Shown here piece by piece: positions 35,357-43,553 of a DNA stretch of 64,000 nucleotides. How positions within the stretch are numbered: position 1 is the first letter of the stretch; each line of letters starts with the position of its first letter. Source of the stretch: VRUE01 sp963704545 (GTDB lineage: Bacteria > Actinomycetota > Thermoleophilia > Solirubrobacterales > 70-9); assembly GCA_963704545.1 (NCBI GenBank), contig OY969915.1, positions 2,232,001 to 2,296,000 on the forward strand. The letters run 5' to 3'. The translations under genes were made by a program, and so were the position numbers. The notes below the pieces were generated by a model. The model was not told where the DNA came from, did not search any database, and worked only from the letters and a program-made list of their open reading frames with translations.

Positions 35357-36985
35357 CTAGAACACCGGCGACTCGGTGTAGGTCCCGAAGACCTCCTGCA
35401 TCGCCGCGATCATCTCGCCCTCGGTCACGCGAGCGCGGGCGGCGGCGATGATCGGCGGCATCAGGTTCTCCTCGGTCGCGGCGGCGCGCTTCAGCTCGGC
35501 GAGGGCGGTTTCGACCGTGCCGCCGTCGCGCTTGGCGCGGGTCGCGGCGAGGCGATCGACCTGCTTGCGCTCCAGGGCCGGGTCGATGCGAAGGATTGGG
35601 GTCGGCTCTTCGCCCTCCTGGGCGAAGTCGTTGACGCCGACGACGATGCGCTTGCGATCGTCGACCTCGCGCTGGTAGGTGAAGGCGGCGTCGGCGATCT
35701 CGCGCTGGGGGAAGTTGCGGCGGATCGCCTCGACCATCCCCCCCAGCTCGTCGATGCGGGCGAAGTAGCCGTAGGCGGCCTCCTCCATCTCGTCGGTCAG
35801 CTTCTCGACGAACCAGGAGCCGCCGAGCGGGTCGGGGGTGTTGGGAACGCCGGACTCGAAGGCGATCACCTGCTGCGTGCGCAGCGCCACCCGCACGGCC
35901 TCCTCGGTCGGCAGTGCCAGCGCCTCGTCGAAGGAGTTGGTGTGCAGCGACTGGGTCCCGCCGAGCACCGCGGCAAGCGCCTCCAGCGAGGTGCGGACGA
36001 CGTTGTTGAGCGGCTGCTGGGCGGTCAGCGAGACGCCTGCGGTCTGGGCGTGGAAGCGCAGCCGCATCGACTCCTCCCGCTTGGCGCCGTAGGTCTCCTT
36101 CATCTCGCGCGCCCAGATCCGGCGCGCCGCCCTGTACTTGGCGATCTCCTCGAAGAAGTCGATGTGGGCGTTGAAGAAGAAGGAGAGGCGGGGGGCGAAG
36201 TCGTCGACGTCGAGGCCGCGCTCGAGCGCCCGCTCGACGTAGGTGAAGCCGTCCTTGAGCGTGAAGGCGAGCTCCTGCTGGGCGGTCGAGCCGGCCTCGC
36301 GAATGTGGTAGCCGGAGATCGAGACCGGGTGCCAGCGCGGCATCTGCTCGGAGCACCACTCGATCATGTCGGTGACCAGGCGCATCGCCGGCTCGATCGG
36401 GAAGCACCACTCCTTCTGGGCGATGTACTCCTTGAGGATGTCGGTCTGGATCGTGCCGCCGAGCTTCTCGGGCGGAACCCCCTGCTGCTCGCCGACGAGG
36501 ACGTAGAAGGCGAGCAGGATCGCCGCCGGGGCGTTGATCGTCATCGAGGTGGTGACGCCGCCGAGCGGGATGCCGTCGAAGAGCTGCTCCATGTCGTCGA
36601 GGCTGTCGACGGCGACGCCCTCGCGACCGACCTCGCCGAGGCTGCGGACGTGGTCGGAGTCGTAGCCCATCAGGGTCGGCATGTCGAAGGCGGTCGAGAG
36701 CCCGGTCTGGCCGTGGTCGAGCAGGTAGTGGAAGCGCTCGTTGGTCTCCTCGACCGTGCCGAAGCCGGCGAACTGGCGCATCGTCCAAAGCCGCCCCCGG
36801 TACATCGACTCGTACGGACCGCGGGTGAACGGGTACTCGCCGGGGCTGCCGATCGTCTCCTCGGGGTCGGCCGGCGCGCCCTCGGGCCCGTACAGCGGTG
36901 CAATCGGCTGTCCCGACATCGTCGAGAACTCCGCCTCGCGCTGCTTGAACTCCGGCTTGGCACCGGGCTCCGCGGCCATCGTCAC
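35357..36985 (-). CDS. Methylmalonyl-CoA mutase, large (catalytic) subunit
   Basis: 542 residues (GTG 36985; ATG 36979 two codons later is equally possible). TIM-barrel motifs: YPFTRGPYESMYRGRLWTMRQ, GLSTAFDMPTLMGYDSDH, ISGYHIREAGSTAQQELAFT. The Tyr in ESMY and Arg in PAMR correspond to residues thought to set methylmalonyl-CoA specificity, while TLMGYDSD looks more like isobutyryl-CoA mutases. It interconverts methylmalonyl-CoA and succinyl-CoA using adenosylcobalamin. It is in an operon with HAD and thiolase genes. Confidence 0.93.
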   Translation of the reverse strand: MTMAAEPGAKPEFKQREAEFSTMSGQPIAPLYGPEGAPADPEETIGSPGEYPFTRGPYESMYRGRLWTMRQFAGFGTVEETNERFHYLLDHGQTGLSTAFDMPTLMGYDSDHVRSLGEVGREGVAVDSLDDMEQLFDGIPLGGVTTSMTINAPAAILLAFYVLVGEQQGVPPEKLGGTIQTDILKEYIAQKEWCFPIEPAMRLVTDMIEWCSEQMPRWHPVSISGYHIREAGSTAQQELAFTLKDGFTYVERALERGLDVDDFAPRLSFFFNAHIDFFEEIAKYRAARRIWAREMKETYGAKREESMRLRFHAQTAGVSLTAQQPLNNVVRTSLEALAAVLGGTQSLHTNSFDEALALPTEEAVRVALRTQQVIAFESGVPNTPDPLGGSWFVEKLTDEMEEAAYGYFARIDELGGMVEAIRRNFPQREIADAAFTYQREVDDRKRIVVGVNDFAQEGEEPTPILRIDPALERKQVDRLAATRAKRDGGTVETALAELKRAAATEENLMPPIIAAARARVTEGEMIAAMQEVFGTYTESPVF

Positions 36986-36988
36986 AGG

Positions 36989-37777
36989 CTAGCGGCGAGC
37001 GGGGAAGCGGCGCGGCGGGGGTGCCTTGCGGCGGGCGGCGATGCGGGAGCCGCCGAAGCCGGCGACCGTCGCCAGCAGGGTGACCGCGATTGCGACCATG
37101 CGGCGGCCGAGGCGCTCGAAGCGCAGTGTCTGCCAGCCCTCCTCGCGGGCGATCGCGAGCAGCGGGGGGTCCGGGTTGACGACCACCGGGTTGCCGACCG
37201 CGCGCAGCATCGGCAGGTCGGAGATCGAGTCCGAGTAGGCGTAGGAGGCCTCGAGGTCGATGTCGTGCTCGGCGGCAAAAATCTGCATCGCCTCTACCTT
37301 GCCCTCGCCGTAGACGAAGGGGCCGTCGAAGCGGCCAGTGAGGGTCCCGTCCGCATCGACCCCGTAGCGGGTCCCCACCCCGCCGTCCATGCCGAGCACG
37401 TTCGCGAGCGGCTCGACCACGCCGCTGCCCGCGGCGCTGACGATGAAGGTCGGCCGGCCGGCGTCCTGGTGGGCGTAGACCTCGTCGAGCATCTGCGGAT
37501 AGACGCGCGGCAGGATTGCCGCCATCACCTCGGGGTTCATCCGTTCGAAGCTGCGGGCGGGGACGCCGGCGATCAGTTCACGGGCGGCGCGCAGCACCTC
37601 GTGGGTCCGCTCGTCGGTCGTGCCACGCAGCCGGTAGCGCATGTGCTCGAAGCCCCAGCTGGCCAGCTGGCGGCGGCTGACCAGCTTGTGACGGGCCCCG
37701 ACGCGGGCGAACTGCATCCCACTCGACCCCGCCATCAGGGTCTTGTCCAGGTCGAAGAAAGCCGCGGCGCGGCCCAT
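36989..37777 (-). CDS. HAD-IB family phosphatase with C-terminal membrane segment
   Basis: 262 residues. HAD motif I FFDLDKTLMAG, motif II FIVSAAGSG and motif III/IV YAYSDSISDLPML are intact. A hydrophobic helix (VAIAVTLLATVAGFG) and basic tail close the protein. Related proteins include acyltransferase-linked HADs and phosphoserine phosphatase-like enzymes. The gene sits 4 bp from both thiolase and mutase genes, so co-expression is expected, but a link to acyl-CoA chemistry is not evident. Confidence 0.88.
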   Translation of the reverse strand: MGRAAAFFDLDKTLMAGSSGMQFARVGARHKLVSRRQLASWGFEHMRYRLRGTTDERTHEVLRAARELIAGVPARSFERMNPEVMAAILPRVYPQMLDEVYAHQDAGRPTFIVSAAGSGVVEPLANVLGMDGGVGTRYGVDADGTLTGRFDGPFVYGEGKVEAMQIFAAEHDIDLEASYAYSDSISDLPMLRAVGNPVVVNPDPPLLAIAREEGWQTLRFERLGRRMVAIAVTLLATVAGFGGSRIAARRKAPPPRRFPARR

Positions 37778-37781
37778 CGTC

Positions 37782-38966
37782 CTAGGAGCCTGCGACCTCG
37801 ATCACGATCGCGTCGCCCTGGCCACCGCCCGAGCAGATCGCGGCGACGCCGATGCCGCCGCCACGCCGTCCCAGCTCGTGCACGAGCGAGCCGACGATGC
37901 GGGAGCCCGAGGCCCCGATCGGGTGACCAAGCGCGATCGCGCCGCCGTTGACGTTGACGTTCTCCTCGTCGAGCCGCAACATGCGCATCGAGTTGAGCGC
38001 GACCGAGGCGAAGGCCTCGTTGATCTCCCAGAGGTCGACGTCCTCGGGGCTCTTGCCGATCTTCTCCAGCGCCTGCCTGGCGGCGTTGGCCGGGGTTTTC
38101 GCCAGGTAGGGGAAGTCGTCGGCGACGGTACCGTAGGCGAGGACGCGGGCCAGCACGGTGCGCCCTTCCTTTTCGGCCCACTCCTCGGAGGCGACGACGA
38201 TCGCGCCGGCGCCGTCGTTGACGCCGGGCGCGTTGCCGGCGGTGTGGGTGGCGTCCTCGCCGCCGATCGCGCGCAGCCCGGCGAGGGTCTCGACCGTGGT
38301 CTCGGCGCGGATTGCCTCATCGGACTCGATCGTGCTCTCGCCCTTGCGGGACTTGACCGTGACGCCGGCGATCTCGTCGGCGAGGCGGCCGGCGTCGGTG
38401 GCCTCGGCGGCGAGCCGGTGCGAGCGCTCGGCGAAGCGGTCCATGTCGGCGCGGGTGATCTCCAGCTCGTTGGAGACCTCGCTCGCCTCGTTGATCATCT
38501 GCTTCTCGGTGAAGGGGTTGGTGAGGCCGTCGTGGACCATCGCGTCGATCGTCTCGACGTGGCCCATCCGGTAGCCGAAGCGGGCACCCGGCAGCAGGTG
38601 GGGAGCCTGGCTCATCGACTCCATGCCGCCGGTGACGACGACGTCGGTGTCGCCGGCGCGGATCGCCTGGTCGGCGATGCCGATCGAGCGCATGCCCGAG
38701 GCGCAGACCTTGTTGATCGTCTCCGAAGGCACCTCCTTGGGGATGCCACCTTTGATCTGGGCCTGGCGCGAAGGGATCTGACCCTGGCCGGCCTGCAGGA
38801 CCTGGCCGAAGACGACCTGCTCGACCTGCTCGGGATCGACACCGGAGCGCTCCAGCGCCGCGGAGATGGCGTGACCGCCGAGGTCGGTTGCGTCGAGTGA
38901 GGAGAGGGTTCCGCCCATCTTGCCGAAGGGCGTGCGTGCGGTACCGAGGATCACTGTGCTGGGCAT
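37782..38966 (-). CDS. Acetyl-CoA C-acetyltransferase (thiolase)
   Basis: 394 residues from ATG 38966. The acyl-accepting Cys88 is in NKVCASGMRS; the GHPIGASGSR His and the CSGGGQGDA Cys near the end complete the active site. It cleaves acetoacetyl-CoA or longer 3-ketoacyl-CoA, or runs in reverse. It starts the minus-strand operon thiolase - HAD - mutase large - mutase small. Confidence 0.95.
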   Translation of the reverse strand: MPSTVILGTARTPFGKMGGTLSSLDATDLGGHAISAALERSGVDPEQVEQVVFGQVLQAGQGQIPSRQAQIKGGIPKEVPSETINKVCASGMRSIGIADQAIRAGDTDVVVTGGMESMSQAPHLLPGARFGYRMGHVETIDAMVHDGLTNPFTEKQMINEASEVSNELEITRADMDRFAERSHRLAAEATDAGRLADEIAGVTVKSRKGESTIESDEAIRAETTVETLAGLRAIGGEDATHTAGNAPGVNDGAGAIVVASEEWAEKEGRTVLARVLAYGTVADDFPYLAKTPANAARQALEKIGKSPEDVDLWEINEAFASVALNSMRMLRLDEENVNVNGGAIALGHPIGASGSRIVGSLVHELGRRGGGIGVAAICSGGGQGDAIVIEVAGS

Positions 38967-39090
38967 GGCTGCCTTTCTCTGAGTGTTTATGCCGGGTCTC
39001 GGCTCGATCAGGGCCGCCTGGCCCACACCGGGGACGATAGCGGGAGGCTGCAGGGATCCGCTGTGCGCAACGTCATAGACTCGCGTACCA

Positions 39091-40527
39091 ATGAAGGTCT
39101 CCGTCAGCCAGGTCGAGATCCCCGCGGTCGAGGCAGACGTGCTTGCCGTCGGGCTTTGCGAAGGCGAGGAGCTGCCGGCCGAGCTTGCCTCGGCGCCGGG
39201 AGCCGCAGACGCCAAGAGTGGCTTCAAGAAGCTCGCGACGCTGCACCCGGAGAGCCCCGCCCGAGTCCTCGTCGTCGGCCTCGGCAAGCGCGACGAGCTC
39301 GACGCCGAGCGCGCCCGGGTCGCTGCCGCGCTGGCGGCCAAAGAGGCCGGCAAGCTGAGCGCGACCTCGATCGCCTGGGCCCTGCCCGGCTCCGAGGACG
39401 ACGCGGCCCTCGCCGAGGGCCTGGTCACCGGCACGATCCTCGGCGCCTACCGCTTCGACCGCTTCAAGAGCAAGGACCCGGACGACCCCGAGCCGTCCGC
39501 ACTCGACTCGCTGGCCCTGCTGGCGCCCGAGGGCGTCGCAGAGGCGGCCGAGGCCGCCCGGGTCTGCGCCGAGGCCCAGAACCGCGCTCGCGACCTGCAG
39601 AGCCTGCCTTCCAACGTCGCCACCCCGTCGTTCCTCGCCCGGCGAGCGCGAGAGATCGCCTCCGCCCATCCCGCGGTCAGCACCGAGGTCCTCGGCCGCG
39701 AGGAGATAGCCGCCAAGAAGATGGGCGGCCTGGTCGCGGTCAGCCAGGGCAGCGCCGAGGAGCCGAAGCTGATCGTGCTCCGCTACGAGGGTGGCGGCTC
39801 CGGGAAGACCCTCGGCCTCGTCGGCAAGGGCGTCACCTTCGATACCGGCGGGATCTCGCTGAAGACCCCCGGCGGCATGCACGAGATGAAGATGGACATG
39901 TCGGGCGCCGCGGCGGTGCTGGAGGCGGTCGGCGCGATCGCCGAGCTGGGGCTGGCGATCGACCTGGTCGCCGTCGTGCCCTCGACCGAGAACATGCCCT
40001 CGGGCACGGCGGTCAAGCCCGGCGACATCATCACCCAGTACAACGGCAAGACGGTCGAGGTCAACAACACCGACGCCGAGGGTCGCCTGATCCTCGCCGA
40101 CGCCCTCGCCTACGCGGTCGAGCTGGGCGCCGAGCGGGTCGTCGACATAGCGACGCTGACCGGCGCCGTGATGATCGCGCTGGGCTCCTCCTACGCGGCG
40201 GTGATCTCCAACGACGACGAGCTCGCCGCCGAGGTCGAGCAGGTCGGCCGCGAGACCGGCGAGCTGGTCTGGCGCCTCCCGCTTCACCCCGAGTACAAGG
40301 CGCTGATGAAGGGAACGGTCGCCGACCTCACCAACGCCGCGGCCAAGCGCAAGGCCGGCACGATCTCCGCTGCCTCCTTCCTCGAGGAGTTCGTCGGCGA
40401 TACGCCCTGGGCACACCTCGACATCGCCGGCACCGCCTGGGACGTCGGCCGCGCCTACACCGGCAACGACGCCAACGGCTTCGGCGTGCGGCTGCTCACC
40501 GCCCTGGCGCGCTCGCTGTCCTCGTAG
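39091..40527 (+). CDS. pepA: Leucyl aminopeptidase (M17)
   Basis: 478 residues. The M17 metal and catalytic blocks VGKGVTFDTGGISLKTPGGMHEMKMDMSGAAAV and NTDAEGRLILADALAYA are intact. It removes N-terminal residues from peptides in the cytoplasm. Divergent from the thiolase, with 124 bp between. No clear ribosome site before the ATG. Confidence 0.95.
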   Translation: MKVSVSQVEIPAVEADVLAVGLCEGEELPAELASAPGAADAKSGFKKLATLHPESPARVLVVGLGKRDELDAERARVAAALAAKEAGKLSATSIAWALPGSEDDAALAEGLVTGTILGAYRFDRFKSKDPDDPEPSALDSLALLAPEGVAEAAEAARVCAEAQNRARDLQSLPSNVATPSFLARRAREIASAHPAVSTEVLGREEIAAKKMGGLVAVSQGSAEEPKLIVLRYEGGGSGKTLGLVGKGVTFDTGGISLKTPGGMHEMKMDMSGAAAVLEAVGAIAELGLAIDLVAVVPSTENMPSGTAVKPGDIITQYNGKTVEVNNTDAEGRLILADALAYAVELGAERVVDIATLTGAVMIALGSSYAAVISNDDELAAEVEQVGRETGELVWRLPLHPEYKALMKGTVADLTNAAAKRKAGTISAASFLEEFVGDTPWAHLDIAGTAWDVGRAYTGNDANGFGVRLLTALARSLSS

Positions 40528-40536
40528 GCCGGCGCC

Positions 40537-41100
40537 TCAACCGCCCAGGATCATGCAGGTGGCGATGCCGTGGGCGAGCAGCTTGCCGCTGTCGGCCGCG
40601 GTCAGGTTGGCCTCGGCGGTGGCCTGGCGGCGGCCGCCGTAGAGGACGTTGGCCTCGCAGAGAACGCGGCCGGTGTCGCGGGTGATCGGGCGCACGTACT
40701 TGGCCTCGAGACCAAGCGAGGTGTAGCCGACGCCGGCCGGGAGGGTCGTGTGGACCGCACAGCCGAGGGCAGAGTCGAGCAGGGTCGCGGCGTAGCCGCC
40801 GTGGACGACTCCGATCGGGTTGTAGTGCTCCTCGCCGGGTTCGCCCGCAAAGACGGCACGGCCGTCCCCTATCTCGATCGGCCCCATCCGCATCGTCACC
40901 GCGATCGGCGGTGGCGGAAGCTTGCCGGAGACGATCGCCTGCATGTACTCCATGCCCGTCATCGTCGCCCCGGCCGCCGCGGTCGGAACCGGGTCCTGCC
41001 AGACGAGGGTGCGCTCGCGGGTCGTCTCGGGGCTCGACTCGGCGAAGGCGAGGGCCGCGTCGACGGCGGTGCCTTCCCCAGCAAGGTGCTCGGCGCTCAC
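40537..41100 (-). CDS. PaaI-type hotdog thioesterase
   Basis: 187 residues from GTG 41100, chosen for a GGGGGAG site 6-8 nt upstream; a TTG start at 41265 would add a disordered 55-residue tail. The hotdog signature GVVHGGYAATLLDSALGCAV is present, with SLGLEAKYVRPI after it. It would hydrolyse acyl- or aryl-CoA thioesters. Convergent with pepA and divergent from the HxlR regulator. Confidence 0.88.
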   Translation of the reverse strand: MSAEHLAGEGTAVDAALAFAESSPETTRERTLVWQDPVPTAAAGATMTGMEYMQAIVSGKLPPPPIAVTMRMGPIEIGDGRAVFAGEPGEEHYNPIGVVHGGYAATLLDSALGCAVHTTLPAGVGYTSLGLEAKYVRPITRDTGRVLCEANVLYGGRRQATAEANLTAADSGKLLAHGIATCMILGG

Positions 41101-41326
41101 CCGCCTCTCCCCCGCTCGCGGACCGCGACTGGGCCCCGGAGTGCCCGTGGCCTCGCCGGGTAGACGAGGTCCGCGGTGATCTCGGCTTGGCTTATCGAGA
41201 TCCGCGGAGCCCTCGATCGGTGCCGTGGCTTTTGTCGGGGAATCAGTCTCATCCTGCACCTCCAAAATCTGGTGACTTCGTCTTTCCTTCCGTTATGCGG
41301 AACAAAACGGGAAGTCAGCATCGTTA

Positions 41327-41341
41327 GTTGCTTGAAGCAAC
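41327..41341. promoter_or_regulatory. HxlR operator candidate, copy 1
   Basis: GTTGCTTGAAGCAAC is a near-perfect palindrome lying upstream of the HxlR gene start. A second copy follows 42 bp away (centre to centre), about four helical turns, which fits cooperative dimer binding. Confidence 0.6.
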
Positions 41342-41368
41342 CTTCCAGACCGGACCTTAGCCCAGTGA

Positions 41369-41383
41369 GTTGCTTGACGCAAC
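41369..41383. promoter_or_regulatory. HxlR operator candidate, copy 2
   Basis: GTTGCTTGACGCAAC, one base different from copy 1 and framed by the same AG...CTT context. It ends about 20 bp before the likely GTG start of the HxlR protein. Confidence 0.6.
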
Positions 41384-41404
41384 CTTGTGTGCCAAGATCA
41401 CTCT

Positions 41405-41890
41405 GTGCTGCGCAACGACTACCCGGACCAGGTCTGCTCGATCGCGCGCTCGCTGGAGGTGATCGGCGAGCGCTGGACGCTGCTGATCGTGCGCGACGTG
41501 ATGAACGGAAGGCGCCGCTTCGACGAGCTGCAGAAGGGGCTCGGCGTCGCCCGCAACGTTCTCTCCGCGCGCCTGCAGCGACTGGTCGAGGAGGACATCC
41601 TCGAGCGCCGGGCCTACCAGCAGAGCCCCGAGCGCCACGAGTACTTCCTCACCGAGAAGGGCCTGGACCTCTGGCCCGCCCTGGTCGCGCTGCTTGCCTG
41701 GGGAGATCGCTACTCGCCCAGCCCCGACGGACCGCCGATGCTGATCGTCCACAAGGAGTGCGGCGGCGCCGTAAGCGACCGCGGGACCTGCGAACGCTGC
41801 GGCAAGCTCCTCCACGCGAGGGACGCCCGCGCGGTGCCCGGCCCCGGCCTGGAGAGCGCCGGCAAGGCGGAGGCACTCGCGGCGCGCTAG
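41405..41890 (+). CDS. HxlR family transcriptional regulator with C-terminal zinc-ribbon-like tail
   Basis: 161 residues from GTG 41405 (an upstream in-frame GTG at 41387 is possible). The winged helix SIARSLEVIGERWTLLIVRDVMNG...GVARNVLSARLQRLVEEDILERR is typical HxlR. The tail adds HKECGG and CERCG, four possible zinc ligands, not usual in short HxlR proteins. It precedes the aldehyde dehydrogenase gene and is divergent from the thioesterase gene, so it may control both. Two palindromic operators lie just upstream. Confidence 0.88.
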   Translation: MLRNDYPDQVCSIARSLEVIGERWTLLIVRDVMNGRRRFDELQKGLGVARNVLSARLQRLVEEDILERRAYQQSPERHEYFLTEKGLDLWPALVALLAWGDRYSPSPDGPPMLIVHKECGGAVSDRGTCERCGKLLHARDARAVPGPGLESAGKAEALAAR

Positions 41891-41938
41891 CTTTGGCTGC
41901 GCGGCCAGGAACGGCAAACGGCGACAGGAGGGGTTGGG

Positions 41939-43375
41939 ATGGCTACAGCGGCGGAAACTCAGGTTCGCGACAGGATCTTCATCGGCGGCGAGTGGGTCGA
42001 GCCCGAGGGCTCGGAGACGATCGAGGTGATCAACTCGACCACCGAGGAGGCGATGGGAACGATTCCGGCCTGCACTCCGGGCGACGCCGACCGCGCGGTG
42101 ACCGCGGCCCGCGACGCCTTCGAGACGTGGTCGCAGACCTCGCGCGAGGAGCGCGCCGGCTACCTGAACGCGATCGCCGCCGGCCTCGGCGAGCGCACCG
42201 AGGAGATCGCGGCGACGATCGCCCAGGAGCTGGGGATGCCGCTGAAACTGAGCCAGATCATCCAGGCCGGTCTGCCCACCGCCCAGTTCGCGGCGATGCC
42301 GGGCCTGATGGAGGAAATCGCCTGGGAGGAGGAGATCGGCAACTCGCGGGTGCTGCGCGAGCCGGCCGGCGTGCTCGGCGCGATCACCCCCTGGAACTAC
42401 CCGCTGAACCAGATCGCCGCCAAGGTCGCCCCCGCCCTCGCCGCCGGCTGCACCGTGGTGCTGAAGCCGAGTGAGGTCGTGCCGCTGAACGCCTTCATCC
42501 TCGCCGAGGTGATCGAGGCCGCCGGCCTCCCCGCCGGGGTCTTCAACCTCGTCACCGGCACCGGCCCCGTCGTCGGTGAGGCGATCGCCGGCCACCCCGG
42601 CGTCGACATGGTCTCCTTCACCGGCTCGACCCGGGCCGGCCGGCGCGTCTCCGAGCTCGCCTCCGCAACGGTGAAGCCGGTGGCGATGGAGCTCGGCGGC
42701 AAGTCGCCGAACGTGATCCTCGACGACGCCGACCTGAGCCAGGCGGTCCCCGACGGAGTTGCCAAGTGCTACCTCAACTCGGGCCAGACCTGCAGCGCCC
42801 TGACCCGGATGCTGGTGCCGCGCGAAAAGCTGGCCGAGGCCGAGCAGATCGCGGCGGAGGCGGCCGAGGCCTTCACCCCCGGCGACCCCTTCGAGGACTC
42901 GACCCGGCTCGGGCCGCTGGTCTCCGAGGTCCAGCGCGAGCGCGTGCGCGGCTACATCGAGAAGGGCGAGGGCGAAGGGGCGAAGCTCGTCACCGGCGGC
43001 GCGGCGGCACCCGAGGGCCTCGATCGCGGCTACTTCGTCCGCCCCACCGTCTTCTCGGACGTGACGCCGGAGATGACGATCGCCCAGGAGGAGATCTTCG
43101 GACCGGTGCTGTCGATCCAGCCCTACGACAGCGAGGACGACGCGGTGCGGATCGCCAACGACACCGTCTACGGGCTCGCGGGCGGGGTCTGGTCGGCTGA
43201 CCAAGACCGAGCGATCGGCGTCGCCAGGCGGTTGCGGACCGGGCAGATCGAGATCAACGGCGGGGCGTTCAACCCGCTCGCTCCTTTCGGCGGCTACAAG
43301 CAGTCGGGGCACGGACGCGAGAACGGGCGGTTTGCGATCGAGGAGCTGCTGCAGGTCAAGAGCTTGCAGCTCTGA
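41939..43375 (+). CDS. Aldehyde dehydrogenase family protein
   Basis: 478 residues with AGGAGGGG before the ATG. Glu251 (ELGGKSPN) and Cys285 (SGQTCSA) are in place, as are FTGSTRAG and PFGGYKQSGHGRENG. It oxidises an aldehyde to the acid with NAD(P). The neighbouring acyl-CoA genes suggest an aldehyde from lipid or aromatic breakdown, but the substrate is not fixed. A palindromic element (copy E) starts 3 bp after its stop. Confidence 0.94.
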   Translation: MATAAETQVRDRIFIGGEWVEPEGSETIEVINSTTEEAMGTIPACTPGDADRAVTAARDAFETWSQTSREERAGYLNAIAAGLGERTEEIAATIAQELGMPLKLSQIIQAGLPTAQFAAMPGLMEEIAWEEEIGNSRVLREPAGVLGAITPWNYPLNQIAAKVAPALAAGCTVVLKPSEVVPLNAFILAEVIEAAGLPAGVFNLVTGTGPVVGEAIAGHPGVDMVSFTGSTRAGRRVSELASATVKPVAMELGGKSPNVILDDADLSQAVPDGVAKCYLNSGQTCSALTRMLVPREKLAEAEQIAAEAAEAFTPGDPFEDSTRLGPLVSEVQRERVRGYIEKGEGEGAKLVTGGAAAPEGLDRGYFVRPTVFSDVTPEMTIAQEEIFGPVLSIQPYDSEDDAVRIANDTVYGLAGGVWSADQDRAIGVARRLRTGQIEINGGAFNPLAPFGGYKQSGHGRENGRFAIEELLQVKSLQL

Positions 43376-43377
43376 GG

Positions 43378-43485
43378 TTCTGGGCCGGCGGGTCCTGTCA
43401 TGGATTTGGTGCCACCACCCGCTGCGGGGGCGGCTTCGCCGCCTCCTCGGGGTGGTCCCCCAAATCCATGCCACCCCCCGGCAGA
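43378..43485. repeat. Palindromic element, copy E (intergenic, stems re-sequenced)
   Basis: 108 nt. The ends (TTCTGGGCCGGCGGGTCCTGTC and the right end GCCACCCCCCGGCAGAA) are the same as copy B at 50607. The inner stems are different in sequence but pair: CATGGATTTGG/CCAAATCCATG (11 bp), ACCACCC/GGGTGGT and a GGCGGC-GAA-GCCGCC tip. It starts 3 bp after the aldehyde dehydrogenase stop. Confidence 0.9.
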
Positions 43486-43553
43486 AGCGTCATCGGCTGA
43501 CTAGCTGAAGCTGCGAGCGTCCACGGGGAGACGCGAGGCCATACTCTCCGGCC

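Noticed and set aside
34931..37951. Plus-strand open frame of about 1000 codons antisense to the mutase operon
   Set aside because: Low-complexity Asp/Val/Leu/Arg composition; the opposite strand carries clear mutase, HAD and thiolase motifs.
40537..41265. Longer thioesterase from TTG 41265
   Set aside because: The extra 55 residues are disordered and the GTG at 41100 has a GGGGGAG site.
41357..43474. Minus-strand open frame antisense to HxlR and aldehyde dehydrogenase
   Set aside because: Shadow of the aldehyde dehydrogenase; no domains.
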